Assembly (NCBI RefSeq): GCF_009389715.1
Contig: NC_052395.1
Coordinates: 7,278,812-7,342,811 of the forward strand
Source of the DNA: Phoenix dactylifera
Lineage: Eukaryota > Streptophyta > Magnoliopsida > Arecales > Arecaceae
Direction: 5' to 3'
DNA length: 64,000 nucleotides
Shown here: positions 36,391 to 45,723 of the stretch, in pieces
How positions within the stretch are numbered: the stretch's first letter is position 1
Layout of the letters: the number at the start of each line of letters is the position of its first letter
Translations under genes and position numbers: made by a program
Notes under the pieces: model-generated
The model's input: the letters and a program-made list of their open reading frames with translations, nothing else
Told to the model about the DNA's origin: nothing
Databases searched by the model: none

Positions 36391-38061
36391 TCAAGAAGAA
36401 ACTTTAGGTACCCAAACTAAGTTGGGTCCTTCAGGGTTAGTACTCCATGTTCCTTTTGGAACCCAAACTTTCTTGAATTTAATCTTTTGATTATTACTTG
36501 ATTTGTTTTGACTGAACTTTCTAAAGTTACATTCATATGCTCTATGTCCTAACCTATTGCAGCAATAACAAGTGATATTTTCACTTTTAGCTTTTACAAA
36601 AATGTTCTTTAAGAATTTTTGTTTCATATTTGTTCTATATCCTAAGCCAGCCTTATCATATACAGCTTTTTGACTATCAAGAATCATACTTAATTTGGTA
36701 GAACTAAGTGTAAATTTATCTACCAAGAATTTATATTTTTCAGCATCTTCTTTTAGCTTGATATTTTCAGCAATCAGATTCTTGATTTCATTTGTAAGTT
36801 TCCTACTTAATGTTTCACAGTTATGAGACAGTTTTAACTTATCTTTGATAAGAGATTGATTTTCTTCTTTTAGAACTTTATTTTTATTAATCAGTTTCTT
36901 ATGTTCTTCCATGAGTTCTAAGAATGCATCATGTAATTCATCAACAGTAAAATCACAGTCAAGTTCAGAATCTACCTCATCGTCATTGGCCATATGACAC
37001 ATTTGGGCCGTCTCTTGATGATCTTCCTCCTCCGAACTTGATTCCTCACTTTCACTCCATTCAGCCATGAAATTCTTCTTTTTCAGCTTTCTTGCCATCC
37101 ACTTCAAATCTGGGCAATCTATCTTATAATGCCCGGGTTTGTTACACTCATAGCAAATGGGAGTTTCTTTTTCCTTTTCTTTGTCCTTATCCTTTTCTTT
37201 GCTTGAGTTACCTTTAAGGAAGGGTTTCTTTTTATGGAATCTATTCTTACCTCTCATAAATTTTCTGAATTTTCTTCCAAGCATAGCCATCCCTTCTTCA
37301 TCAATTTCTTCATCATCATCTGAATCTTCCGATTCAGTTTGTTGTTTAGGGGTGGTAGTCTTTAGGGCAATGGGCTTTCTTCTCTTGACTTCATCTTCTG
37401 AATTTTGCCTCATTGTCAACTCATGGGTCATGAGTGATCCTAGAAGCTCCTCTAATTGCAGTGTGTTGAGGTCCTTAGCTTCTTGAATGGCGGTTACCTT
37501 GGCCTTCCAATTCCTTGGTAGAGACCTGAGAATTTTTCGCACCAAATCAGAGTTAGAGTAAGACTTTCCTAAACTCTTAAGCCCATTTATAATGTCAGTA
37601 AAACGAGTAAACATATCAGTTATGGACTCAGTAGATTCTATTTTAAACAATTCATACTTGTGTACTAGTATGTTTATCTTTGACTCCTTAACTTGATTGG
37701 TCCCTTCATGTGTGACCTCAAGTTTGTCCCAAATTTCTTTGGCAGTAGTGCAAGTAGATATTCTATTAAATTCATTTACATCTAATGAGCAGTAAAGTAC
37801 ATTTATAGCTTTTGCATTTAACTGTGCTAATCTTCTATCACTCTCATTCCAATCCATTTCTGGTTTGGGTATGATAGTGCCGTCTATGTTAAGTGTGGGT
37901 GTGTGAGGTCCTCTAGTGATGATATACCATAGTTCATAGTCTGAAGTTTGAATGAATATTCTCATTCTAGCTTTCCAATATGCGTAGTTTGTGCCATTAA
38001 ATAGAGGTGGTCTATTTGTGGATTGCCCCTCACTCATAGAGCATCCCACTTGGGTTGTCAT
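36391..38061 (-). CDS. Copia gag (nucleocapsid) protein
   Basis: ATG at 38061 begins MTTQVGCSMSEGQS; 556 residues. The UBN2-type copia gag domain covers about residues 15-210 (FNGTNYAYWKARMRIFIQ, AKEIWDKLEVTHEGTNQVKE, ILRSLPRNWKAKVTAIQEAK). Two CCHC zinc knuckles follow: CYECNKPGHYKIDC and CYCCNRLGHRAYEC. A Lys/Glu-rich coiled-coil-like region lies between. The stop TGA at 36391-36393 is followed in frame by a second TGA, then pol. Confidence 0.95.
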   Translation of the reverse strand: MTTQVGCSMSEGQSTNRPPLFNGTNYAYWKARMRIFIQTSDYELWYIITRGPHTPTLNIDGTIIPKPEMDWNESDRRLAQLNAKAINVLYCSLDVNEFNRISTCTTAKEIWDKLEVTHEGTNQVKESKINILVHKYELFKIESTESITDMFTRFTDIINGLKSLGKSYSNSDLVRKILRSLPRNWKAKVTAIQEAKDLNTLQLEELLGSLMTHELTMRQNSEDEVKRRKPIALKTTTPKQQTESEDSDDDEEIDEEGMAMLGRKFRKFMRGKNRFHKKKPFLKGNSSKEKDKDKEKEKETPICYECNKPGHYKIDCPDLKWMARKLKKKNFMAEWSESEESSSEEEDHQETAQMCHMANDDEVDSELDCDFTVDELHDAFLELMEEHKKLINKNKVLKEENQSLIKDKLKLSHNCETLSRKLTNEIKNLIAENIKLKEDAEKYKFLVDKFTLSSTKLSMILDSQKAVYDKAGLGYRTNMKQKFLKNIFVKAKSENITCYCCNRLGHRAYECNFRKFSQNKSSNNQKIKFKKVWVPKGTWSTNPEGPNLVWVPKVSS

Positions 38062-38110
38062 GATCTTTAACTCTTGATTGTGAAATCAATGAGTACTATT
38101 AGAGCACCTT

Positions 38111-38122
38111 GCTCTGATACCA
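38111..38122 (-). promoter_or_regulatory. Copia primer-binding site (initiator tRNA-Met type)
   Basis: On the minus strand TGGTATCAGAGC follows the 5' LTR after two bases. It is the classical complement of the 3' end of plant initiator methionine tRNA. Confidence 0.93.
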
Positions 38123-38124
38123 CT

Positions 38125-39615
38125 TGTTGCCCAAGGTGACAAGCCAAGAGGGGGGGGGGGGTGAATTGGTTTCTTTTAATTTTAACTAACTTACTTGAGT
38201 CAAATGAATGGTTAGCAAGTTGAAACAAATCACAATACAAACAACACAAAGTATAGTGGTTCGGTGCTCTCCTTAGCACCTACGTCCACTCCCCAAGCGA
38301 CCCCTTGGGAATTCACTATAATCTCGCGGATTACAGTTGGATTGTTTTCCGGGCTCACAATCCAAAAATCTTTACACTTTGGTTTTCCGGGCTCACCAAA
38401 AACCTATACACTTTGGTTTTTCGGGCTCACCAAAAACCTTTGTTGGTTTTACGGGCTCACCAACGAACCTTTACACTTTGGTTTTTCGGGCTCACCAAAA
38501 ACCTATCCCGTTGGTTTTGCGGGCTAACCAACCAACCTTTACAAGTAGTTTAACAACCAAAAAGAAAGATTTAAACTCCTAAATGAGCAAATGAAACAAT
38601 ATAAACTACAAAGAAGAGTTAGAAAATATTTATCGCTTTGAAGTGGCTTCTCTCTTCTTTGTCAAGGATGCTTCACTCTTCAAGGGAGGATGGAGCTCTT
38701 GATGACTCTTTGAATCTGCTCAACCCCTTTCTTTGATTCTTGAATGAAGCACTTGGATGAAGAAGATTAGGGCACTTTTGTTTTCTTGTGTACTCTTTGA
38801 TATTCTTTGCAAAAGTTCTTCTATCTGATGAATAGTGCCACTTTAAATAGCTTCCTACATCCTTTGGACAAGCCCCAATGGTTAGAATTCAAAAACTAGC
38901 CGTTACTCCCTTTTGGAAGGACAAAAAGTACATCTGCAGAACTAGCCGTAATGCTTCAGCCCGTGTTTGGGTCGGCTCAACCTGTCCTTGGGTCGACCCA
39001 ACTTTCACTTGGGTCGACTCAAACATTCCTTGGGTCGACCCTCTCAGAATCCGCAGAAACTTGTAATTCAGCCTTCCTTCACTTGGGTCGACCCAACCTT
39101 TCTTTGGGTCGACTCAAAGTTCACTTGGGTCGACTCAACTTCTTCTTGGGTCGACCCTCTCAGTAATTCCAGAGAACCATTTTCTGTCTTCTTTTCTGTC
39201 TTGCCTTTGGGTCGACCCTCTTAGGGTTTGGGTCGACTCAACTACTTCTTGGGTCGACCCTCTCAGTAAATCCAGAGAACCATTGTTCTGTCTTGTTTTG
39301 AGGATCTTGATGTTTGGGTCGACTCATGCTTTCCTTGGGTCGACCCAACTCACTGTTCATCTTGGCCATTTTTGCAAAAGTGTGCCAAATATTTTCTTGA
39401 TGTGCCGGGGTCGACCCAATCATTCTTTGGGTCGACTCAATCCACACTTTGCTGCAACTCAAGGTTAGATTCATTCAAATGAACAATGAAATGTATCTAT
39501 ATCAATTCATACAAATATACTGAGAGTAATGGACTTATGAATAAAGTATCGATTTAACTTATAACATACTCTAGATAATTGCTTGTTAATCGTCAAAATA
39601 ACACTATCATCCTCA
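38125..39615 (-). repeat. Copia 5' LTR (coding sense)
   Basis: 1491 bp, ending CCTCA on +. It carries the same repeat architecture as 29151-30650: six GGGCTCACC units and 14 GGGTCGAC motifs, with small differences (one extra intact motif near 39040, one deletion near 39235). TTTAAATAG on + near 38842 reads CTATTTAAA on the coding strand and may serve as TATA. Confidence 0.95.
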
Positions 39616-39861
39616 CAGCAGAAAACGGCCCAGTACTACAACTCCAAAGTCAAGCCTAAGCTTTTCAAAGTGGAAGATCTCGTCCTCAGGAGAGCCAAAG
39701 CCTCCCAGCCGACCGAGCAGGGGAAGCTAGCCCCAAACTGGGAAGGACCGTACCGAATCGCCCGAGTACAATGACCAGGAGCATACAAGTTGGAGTCCCT
39801 CGAAGGGACCCCCATCCCGCGAAGCTGGAATTCGGAGAATCTACGGATGTATTATCAGTAA
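39616..39861 (+). pseudogene. Gypsy integrase C-terminus, downstream of the copia insertion
   Basis: After the CAGCA duplication the frame resumes with QKTAQYYNSKVKPKLFKVED, then LVLRRAKASQP and LAPNWEGPYRIARV, the chromodomain-less C-terminal region of plant gypsy integrase. A TGA at about 39771 interrupts it (families read RPGAYKL here). It ends SENLRMYYQ with TAA at 39859-39861. Joined to 29150 through one target-site copy, the reading frame is continuous. Confidence 0.9.
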
Positions 39862-40000
39862 AACCCTAAGGGGTCTCTGGTGATCAGGAACATGAATCCC
39901 GTCTCCTCCTTACAATGATTTACCTCCTCTCAATGATTATTTTATGACACTCCTAATATTGGGACGTTTGTGATCCTCAGATTCCTCGACTAAGTTCAGG

Positions 40001-40702
40001 ATGCCCCGTGTGTCGACCGTAGAGTCCCAAACTCCCTCGACCTCGGGAAGTGCCACTAGGCCAACGGTGAGCCCAAGCTCCCTCGGCCTCATGCTCGAGA
40101 CCCCGACTAAGGTCGGAATGCCCCGTGTGTCGACCGTAGAGTCCCAAACTCCCTCGACCTCGGGAAGCGTCGCAGGTCGACAGTGCGCTCCCAGACCCCT
40201 CGACTTGCCGCACGATTCCTCGACTAAGGTCGGGATGCCCCGTGTGTCGACCGTAGAGTCCCAAACTCTCTCGACCTCGGAAAGCGTCGCGGGTCGACAG
40301 TGCGTTCCCAGACCCCTCGACCTGGCGCACGATTCCTCGACTAAGGTCGGGATGCCCCGTGTGTCGACCGTAGAGTCCCAAACTCCCTCAACCTCGGGAA
40401 GCATCGCGGGTCGACAGTGCGGTCCCAGACCCCTCGATCTCGTGTATGATCCCTCAACCAAGGTTGAGATGCCCCGAGTGTCGACCGTAGAGATCCAAAC
40501 TCCCTCGACCTCGGGAAGCGACGCTAAGTTGATAGCGAGCCCAAGCTCCCTCGATCTCGCGCTCGATGCCTCGACCAAGGTCGGGATGTCCCATGTGTCG
40601 ACCGTAGAGTTCCAAACTCCCTCGACCCCGGAAAGTACCGCCAGGCCGATGGCGAGCTCAAGCTCTCTTAACCTAAGGAGACCGGGGACAGTGCCTTGAC
40701 GA
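40001..40702. repeat. 117-bp tandem repeat, six copies, in the gypsy 3' region
   Basis: ATGCCCCGTGTGTCGACCGT or a close variant begins at 40001, 40118, 40235, 40352, 40469 and 40586, an exact 117-bp spacing. Copies are similar but not identical. As 117 is 39 codons, frames stay open on both strands (232 and 275 residues), which I treat as repeat artefacts. Tandem arrays in the 3' untranslated part are typical of Tat-lineage elements and can seed satellites. Confidence 0.93.
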
Positions 40703-40704
40703 TC

Positions 40705-41722
40705 CTCCGGGACATTCGACAGCAACAACGGAACAACGTTCGCGAAAACCTTCGACAACGGCAATACCTCCCGGTTCGATTGATATTCCCGAAACAGACC
40801 CCAAGCTAAAGGGCGACTTCGAAGGCCGGCCAGGAAACAAAACGATCTACTCCACTACGAAGCGCTCGATCTCGGAGGTGCAAGAGGTACATCCCACTTG
40901 ACACCCGCTTCGTTATACTCACCTACTTATGTACTGCCAGCGAAATCCCGATTGAGATCGGGCCTCCTCCGGCCAAGGCCGGGATGCCCCTCTGAGTCGA
41001 TCAAAGACCGAGGTCCCACCGACCTCATGCGTGCCTCCTCCACTAGTGATCCCCATGTTAATTCATACAAACCTTTCTGCATAAGGGCTCGATTCAGCCC
41101 CCATACGTTGAGACATCGACGTTAACCTGCGGAAACGACCTCGACCACGGGCGCGCTGATCGAGCTCAAGAGGGCCGAGGCACTCTCTATAGGTTCCGAC
41201 TCCGCTCGCCAGAACCTTGGCTGAGCCCAAGGCCAATAACCATGAAAGCCCCGACGACAGTTCGACTATTGGCTCACGATCCCCTTTTTGGGATCAACCC
41301 TAACATTTTTATGGACCTATGCTCGAAAAAGCCGACCTTAAAAGCTTGGCCAAATACCCCAGCAGTGACCCATGCAGGTCTAACAATACCCCTTTTGGGG
41401 GTCCGAGGCCCGAGCCTGGTGCCTTAGAAATCCAGAAGCCAAACCCGGCGACCCCTGCGAACTTCAAATCCGAGCTCCAAGACTTGGTGAATCTTCCTAG
41501 AGTCCGAGCTCGGAGTCCCCCTAATCAGCGTAACCGGAACTCGAATACTTGAACAAGTCGGAGGAAAGAAAAGCAAAACACATAGCCAAAAAACATGTTT
41601 TCATTGATAAGCAGCCCAAAGGCTAGGATACAAAATTGAGGGTCGGTAGAACAATAAGTTGAAGCACCGACCTCGCATATAACTAAAGAAAACGAATGAA
41701 AAAGAGAAAAAGAATCTAAGTC
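40705..41722. other. Gypsy 3' region, non-coding
   Basis: GC-rich sequence with CTCGACC and GAGGTCGG-type phrases echoing the 117-bp units in decayed form. No protein is recognised. The right part (41580-41722) would be the 3' UTR of the antisense ORF. Confidence 0.5.
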
Positions 41723-43104
41723 CTAAGGGGCGGCAGTTGTGTCGGCGTCACTCTCGGGGTCATCTATGGTGATGACCTGGGAGCCTTCAGCGGACGCGGG
41801 CTCGGGATCGGTCGCAGGGACCTCGGCGGGCGCCTCGGGAGCGTCCTCGGCGACTTCCCCAGGAGGAGCCTCCATCGCCGCCTGCTCGGCTGCATCCGCC
41901 TCGGCCTCGGCAAACTCCTCCTCGGACGCGAGGGCAGCGGGGACGTCGTCATCGAATTCGGCGCCCAACTTCATCCCCGGACGGATCGTTGAAAGATCGA
42001 GCTGGGGGCAGAACCGAGCCATCTGCCTCCGAAAATTTTCGAAGCCGCGGAGAAACCCATCCACGGTCTCCTCCTCCAGCATGTCGCGGAATTCTTCCGA
42101 GTCCTTGAAGAAATCCACGGCATGCTCGGCTCGCTCGAGTGCCCTCCTCTCCCGGGCCTCAAGTTGCTCGATCTTCAACCGCAAGACCCCGCCTTCGTAT
42201 TTCAGGCACACAACTTCAGATCAGACCTCCATTAGACGCGCCTCCGAAGCGCGCAGGGCCGACTTGGTCAGGAAGTGAGCAGCCCTCTCCTCCTCAAGCT
42301 CCTCAACAATGGCCAGTCCCCCGGCCTCCGTTGCCTCCCTCCGCGCTTCGGCCTCCGCTAGCGCGGCCTCCAGCTCGGCGACCCTTTTCTTGACCGGCTC
42401 CAATTGCTGGCTGAGTCGCCGAGTCTCTTCCTGACATCCTTGGGCGATAAATATCAGGGTGTCGACCTCGTGAATATGCTGCAGGAAAAAAGAGAGAAAG
42501 CAATCATAAGTAATATATATATATATATATACACTAGTAGCCGAAGGAAAATTAAGAAAGTGGCTTACCCGAACAGTATTGCAGTAAGTGCTGTCGACAA
42601 TTTCTTCCAGCGACGAGTTCCGGAACTCGGCCCGGTCCGCTGGAAGCATAGCGCGCCAAAACACCGCACGCGCAACATCAGCATCGTGGAAGGCCGAGCT
42701 CCCCTCAAGGAGTGGGGACCCTGGCTCGGCCGATTCTCCCCTTGGGCCCCTCGAAGAGCTCGGCTCGCCCGAACTGGGGGCCTTGGGGTGAGCGGCATTC
42801 AGGACCTCGGGGCCACTGATCGACTCGGGCTCCGAGCGACGCAGCTGGATGATCGTCGGCCCCTCCCGCTGGGAGACGGGGGCAGGGCAAGATGGGGCCG
42901 CCAAGCCCACGTCCCCAGCGGCCGATGTTCGCCCTCGAACGGCTGCCGAGGTCCCCGCCTCCGGGCCTCCCATTCCGGCAGAGGCAGAAGTGACGCCCGA
43001 TTTGGACTTCTTTCGGGGCCGAGGAATAGCCCCGTCGGCCTCGGCTTCTCGCCTCTTCAACCGAGAAAAGAGGGATGTGTTGCTGGTCGGCATGTGAGGA
43101 ATGT
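41723..43104 (-). pseudogene. Antisense ORF of the gypsy element, distal exons (coiled-coil protein)
   Basis: On the minus strand an exon from about 43104 (preceded by TTTGTTTCAG) contains MPTSNTSLFSRLKRREAEAD, a basic KKSKSG segment, Ser/Pro/Glu-rich sequence and VARAVFWRAMLPADRAEF. It ends at 42569 at a GTAAGCC donor. A 90-bp intron (42568-42479, with a TA run and a TTCCTGCAG acceptor) leads to HIHEVDTLIF, then a long predicted coiled coil (ETRRLSQQLEPVKKRVAELE and following). A TGA at 42223-42221 interrupts; the frame resumes in CLKYEGGVLRLKIEQLEARE and ends in an acidic Ala/Pro/Glu tail at 41723. The intron is a multiple of three without stops, so it also reads through. Confidence 0.65.
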
Positions 43105-43201
43105 CTGAAACAAAGAAATTCTTCTAAGTGTTAGACCAACATCAAAAGAACGAGAGAAAGAAACGAATAAGGCGAAGACAAAACAATGTGACTGCTCTTA
43201 C

Positions 43202-43858
43202 CCTCGGGACGCGCCGAACTCAGGCCAACGCTCGCCAAGCATCCTCTCTTAGGAGGTCGGTCAGGTTGAAACCCTTTCCGAGGCCCCGCAGAGCGTCAAG
43301 GACCCTCTGATCGCTCGCCGAGGGCTCGGAGAGCCTGTTAAGGGCCTTCAGTCGGGGGTGCCCCCACCTTGGGTCGAATCCCCATGGCACCTCGGACGCA
43401 AGAAAGAAAAACTTTCCTTTCCACTCATGGATAGAGGAAGGGGCACCTTGAAAAAGTGACATACCACCCCGAAAGGCGAAGTATAGCCACTCTCCATCCG
43501 CCGGGTTTGTCTTTAATAAGAAACACTGGCGGAAAATTCTCACCGAAGTCGGAATCCCGTGCGCAAGGCAAAGGGACAAAAATCCGACTATGGTCCTCCA
43601 TGAATTCGGAGCAAGCTGTGCTGGAACGAGTTGGTACTCCACCAGTAAGCTGTTCACAAACTCATGAAGGGGGAACCGCAAGCCGGCTCAGAGCGTCTCG
43701 AGATGAATCCCGATCCGACCTGGGGGCGGCCGCGTCACCCTGTCCTCCCGCCCCGCAGTTTCGAGACGAAACCCAGGCCGGAAAAAGAACCGGGAGCGGA
43801 TTAACTCTAGCTCCTCCCCCGACAAATTAGATCCAGCCTCATCCGGACCAAGACCCAT
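43202..43858 (-). pseudogene. Antisense ORF of the gypsy element, proximal exon (putative gypsy-type transposon domain)
   Basis: From ATG at 43858 the frame reads MGLGPDEAGSNLSGEELELI, meets TGA at 43690-43688, then RFPLHEFVNSLLVEYQLVPA, LAPNSWRTIVGFLSLCLAHG, FRQCFLLKTNPADGEWLYF and SSIHEWKGKFFFLASEVPWG. This pattern is the domain known in plants as putative gypsy type transposon (Transposase_28), usually encoded antisense in Tat elements. A second TGA lies at 43222-43220, just before a GTAAGAG donor at 43201. The acceptor at 43105 does not keep the phase of the next ORF, so there is either an indel or a separate gene. Both TGAs could derive from CGA. Confidence 0.7.
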
Positions 43859-44084
43859 TTTGGAAGAAAGAAAAAATGACCGAAAGACGAAGGAGACGGG
43901 AAAAAGGAGGAAAAAGGAGGACCCCCTAGCTAACACAAGGAGGAAACTTACGGGAGGAATCGCCAGAAATCGCTCCAAGCACCGCCGGGGAGGTTTTGTT
44001 GTGACTGAGAAAGAAGACGAGGATAGAAACGGCGGAAAAGAGAAGGCGACTAAACAAGACTTCTCTTAGGGCCAGATCGAGGGG

Positions 44085-44094
44085 TTTATATAAA
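44085..44094 (-). promoter_or_regulatory. TATA box for the antisense ORF
   Basis: TTTATATAAA, read on the minus strand as GGTTTATATAAACCCC, lies about 230 bp upstream of the antisense ATG at 43858. Placement and sequence suit a polymerase II promoter inside the element, opposite to the LTR promoter. Confidence 0.55.
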
Positions 44095-44099
44095 CCTTT

Positions 44100-44720
44100 C
44101 TAACGGCCCAGATAAACAGGGCTGGTTTCCACCCCCCATCCAGATCACGCCACGTGTCGGCCTCGGAAGCCGAAGCATCGCATTCATTCTGGGCTGACGC
44201 CTCGAATACAGAACCGAGGCACCGTCCCATCGGATCTCGCGGCCTCATCATGGACCCGCTACGCCGGATCACCTCGAAAGGCGAGCAAGAGCCGCCCCCG
44301 CTCCCCTCATTAAAGGAGCCCCGGGACGCGCGGAGCGCCGACATAATTTCAGCCTCCCAAGTTCCCATTCGGTCGATACGAGACTAAGTGCATCCGACCT
44401 CGAGCAACTGGCCTAATTCTCAGCCCCGGACGACCGACTTGGCTTTAGGCCCCGAACGGCTAATCTAACATTCGACCTCAAGGCGTTCGATTCAATAAAC
44501 ATCCTCCATCCAGATCACACCATGTGTCCGCCTCGAGGATTGAGACCGCGTATTTATTCAGGAAGGACGCCTCGAATACGGAATCGAGGCGCCGCCCCAC
44601 CAGGTCCTGGGACCCCATCATGAGTTCACCATACGAGACGGCAACGAAGGGTCAAGAGGCGCAACCCCCCACCTCCCCTCCGTTATAAAAGCTTCGGGGC
44701 GCGTGAGGGCGCCGGCATAG
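44100..44720. repeat. Diverged direct duplication upstream of the gypsy 3' LTR
   Basis: CCATCCAGATCACGCCA (near 44139) and CCATCCAGATCACACCA (near 44507) begin two similar stretches that share GACGCCTCGAATAC, GAATCGAGGC-type and CTCCCCTC..TAAA phrases. The spacing is about 370 bp. The second contains TTATAAAAG near 44685 on +. Confidence 0.6.
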
Positions 44721-44800
44721 TTCAACTCTCCTCGATCCCTGCCACCATAATAAAGACCACTACTTCCCACGTCCGAGCTCGCGCGCAGCTCGAACTCGGA

Positions 44801-44813
44801 AGTTGGGGGGTAG
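44801..44813 (+). promoter_or_regulatory. Gypsy polypurine tract
   Basis: AGTTGGGGGGTAG directly precedes the 3' LTR start. Confidence 0.75.
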
Positions 44814-45718
44814 TGTTGAGGGAATGCAGGTTCCCCCGAGTACATGAGAACCTTGCCAGTACGGGACCGGATGACGGCCGACCTCGGGCGGCCGAACATG
44901 ATGCCCGACTTAAGAGCGCCCGACCCCGGAAGTCGGACTCCACCAACTGTCCACTATATGTACTTTCCCCTACGGACCGACGCAGGATCATGCCTTAGGT
45001 GGCTTACTCCACAATTAATACGCCCGACCTGGCGCCCCACCAAGCATCTAGCTTCAGGCTCTTGACCTTGGAAGTTCGACCTCGCCGCCCACCTACCGCG
45101 GTTGCACCCTTCTGAAGTCCGGTCAGGGGCCATACCCTGCCACCGCCTCCAGCATTTAATGCGCATGATCTCTGCAAACCTCCGGCTCACTCAACAATTA
45201 ATGTATATCCCCGACTCACTCAACAATTAATGTATATCCCCGACTCACTCAACAATTAATGCGCGTGGCTCCTATCATCTACGGATCTTCAGTTCTCCAC
45301 GGCAAACCAGCTCGGCAGCATTCGGTCAGCCGTGACAACTCTCTGATCCCGGCCTTGCCTCCGACGTCAAGGCATTAATTCACCTGGTCGCGCACCAACT
45401 CAAGCGACGTGCTGTGTCGTACGGCGACCTCGCCCCATCACATCACAGGTAATCCGACCCCCCTATAAAAAGGAACCCCTCCTTCTCAGTGGGGGGGGGG
45501 GGAGGGGACTAAAAAAATTCTTCCTCTCTCCTTTTCCAAAATTAAGCCCCCTCTGACTTAAGCATCAGAGGGCTGGCGCCGGAAACCCCGGCCATCGGTT
45601 TTCTTTTGCAGGCCCTCCACGGAGAACGCCGCTCGCCAACGGTTCGCCGCCCGCCAGTGTTCGCCGGAGCTCCTCCTCCTCGGTTCGCGACCGCCCCCGG
45701 GTCCAATTTCCAGCAACA
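44814..45718 (+). repeat. 3' LTR of the gypsy element
   Basis: 905 bp, with TATAAAA at 45464-45470 and the same threefold 29-bp repeat (45186, 45215, 45244). The longer G-run near 45490 explains most of the 10-bp length difference from the 5' LTR. Confidence 0.95.
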
Positions 45719-45723
45719 CTTCC

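Larger units (their letters stand above)
29151..39615 (-). mobile_element. Full-length Ty1/copia retrotransposon nested in gypsy integrase
   Basis: LTRs at 29151-30650 and 38125-39615 share nearly identical sequence. The flanks carry CAGCA at 29146-29150 and 39616-39620, an exact 5-bp duplication. Coding runs on the minus strand: 5' LTR (38125-39615), primer-binding site, gag, pol (protease, integrase, RT, RNase H), an extra ORF, pyrimidine-rich repeats, polypurine tract, 3' LTR. Size 10.47 kb, 1.5-kb LTRs and an additional ORF behind pol fit the SIRE/Maximus lineage; that assignment is inference. Gag and pol frames are long and open, so this is the youngest autonomous-looking element here. 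Confidence 0.95.
22981..45718 (+). mobile_element. Full-length Ty3/gypsy retrotransposon (Tat-type), host of a nested copia element
   Basis: Two LTRs (22981-23875 and 44814-45718) start TGTTGAGGGAATGCAGG and end CCAGCAACA. Both flanks carry CTTCC (22976-22980 and 45719-45723), a 5-bp target duplication that proves one insertion event. Order on +: LTR, primer-binding site, gag-protease, RT, RNase H, a second archaeal-type RNase H, integrase, 117-bp tandem array, antisense ORFs, polypurine tract, LTR. Dual RNase H and a long 3' region with tandem repeats and antisense ORFs are hallmarks of the plant Tat lineage. Without the nested copia element it would be about 12.27 kb. Stops and a frameshift make it non-autonomous now, but the LTRs remain very similar. 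Confidence 0.95.

Noticed and set aside
39937..40764. 275-residue minus ORF and 232-residue plus ORF
   Set aside because: Both are readings of a 117-bp tandem repeat whose period is a multiple of three; repeated peptide units such as GVWDSTVDTRGIPTLVEES have no sign of a real protein.
42404..43108. 234-residue plus-strand ORF
   Set aside because: It is the complement of the antisense coiled-coil ORF, which has splice borders and domain-like content; the plus frame is a shadow.
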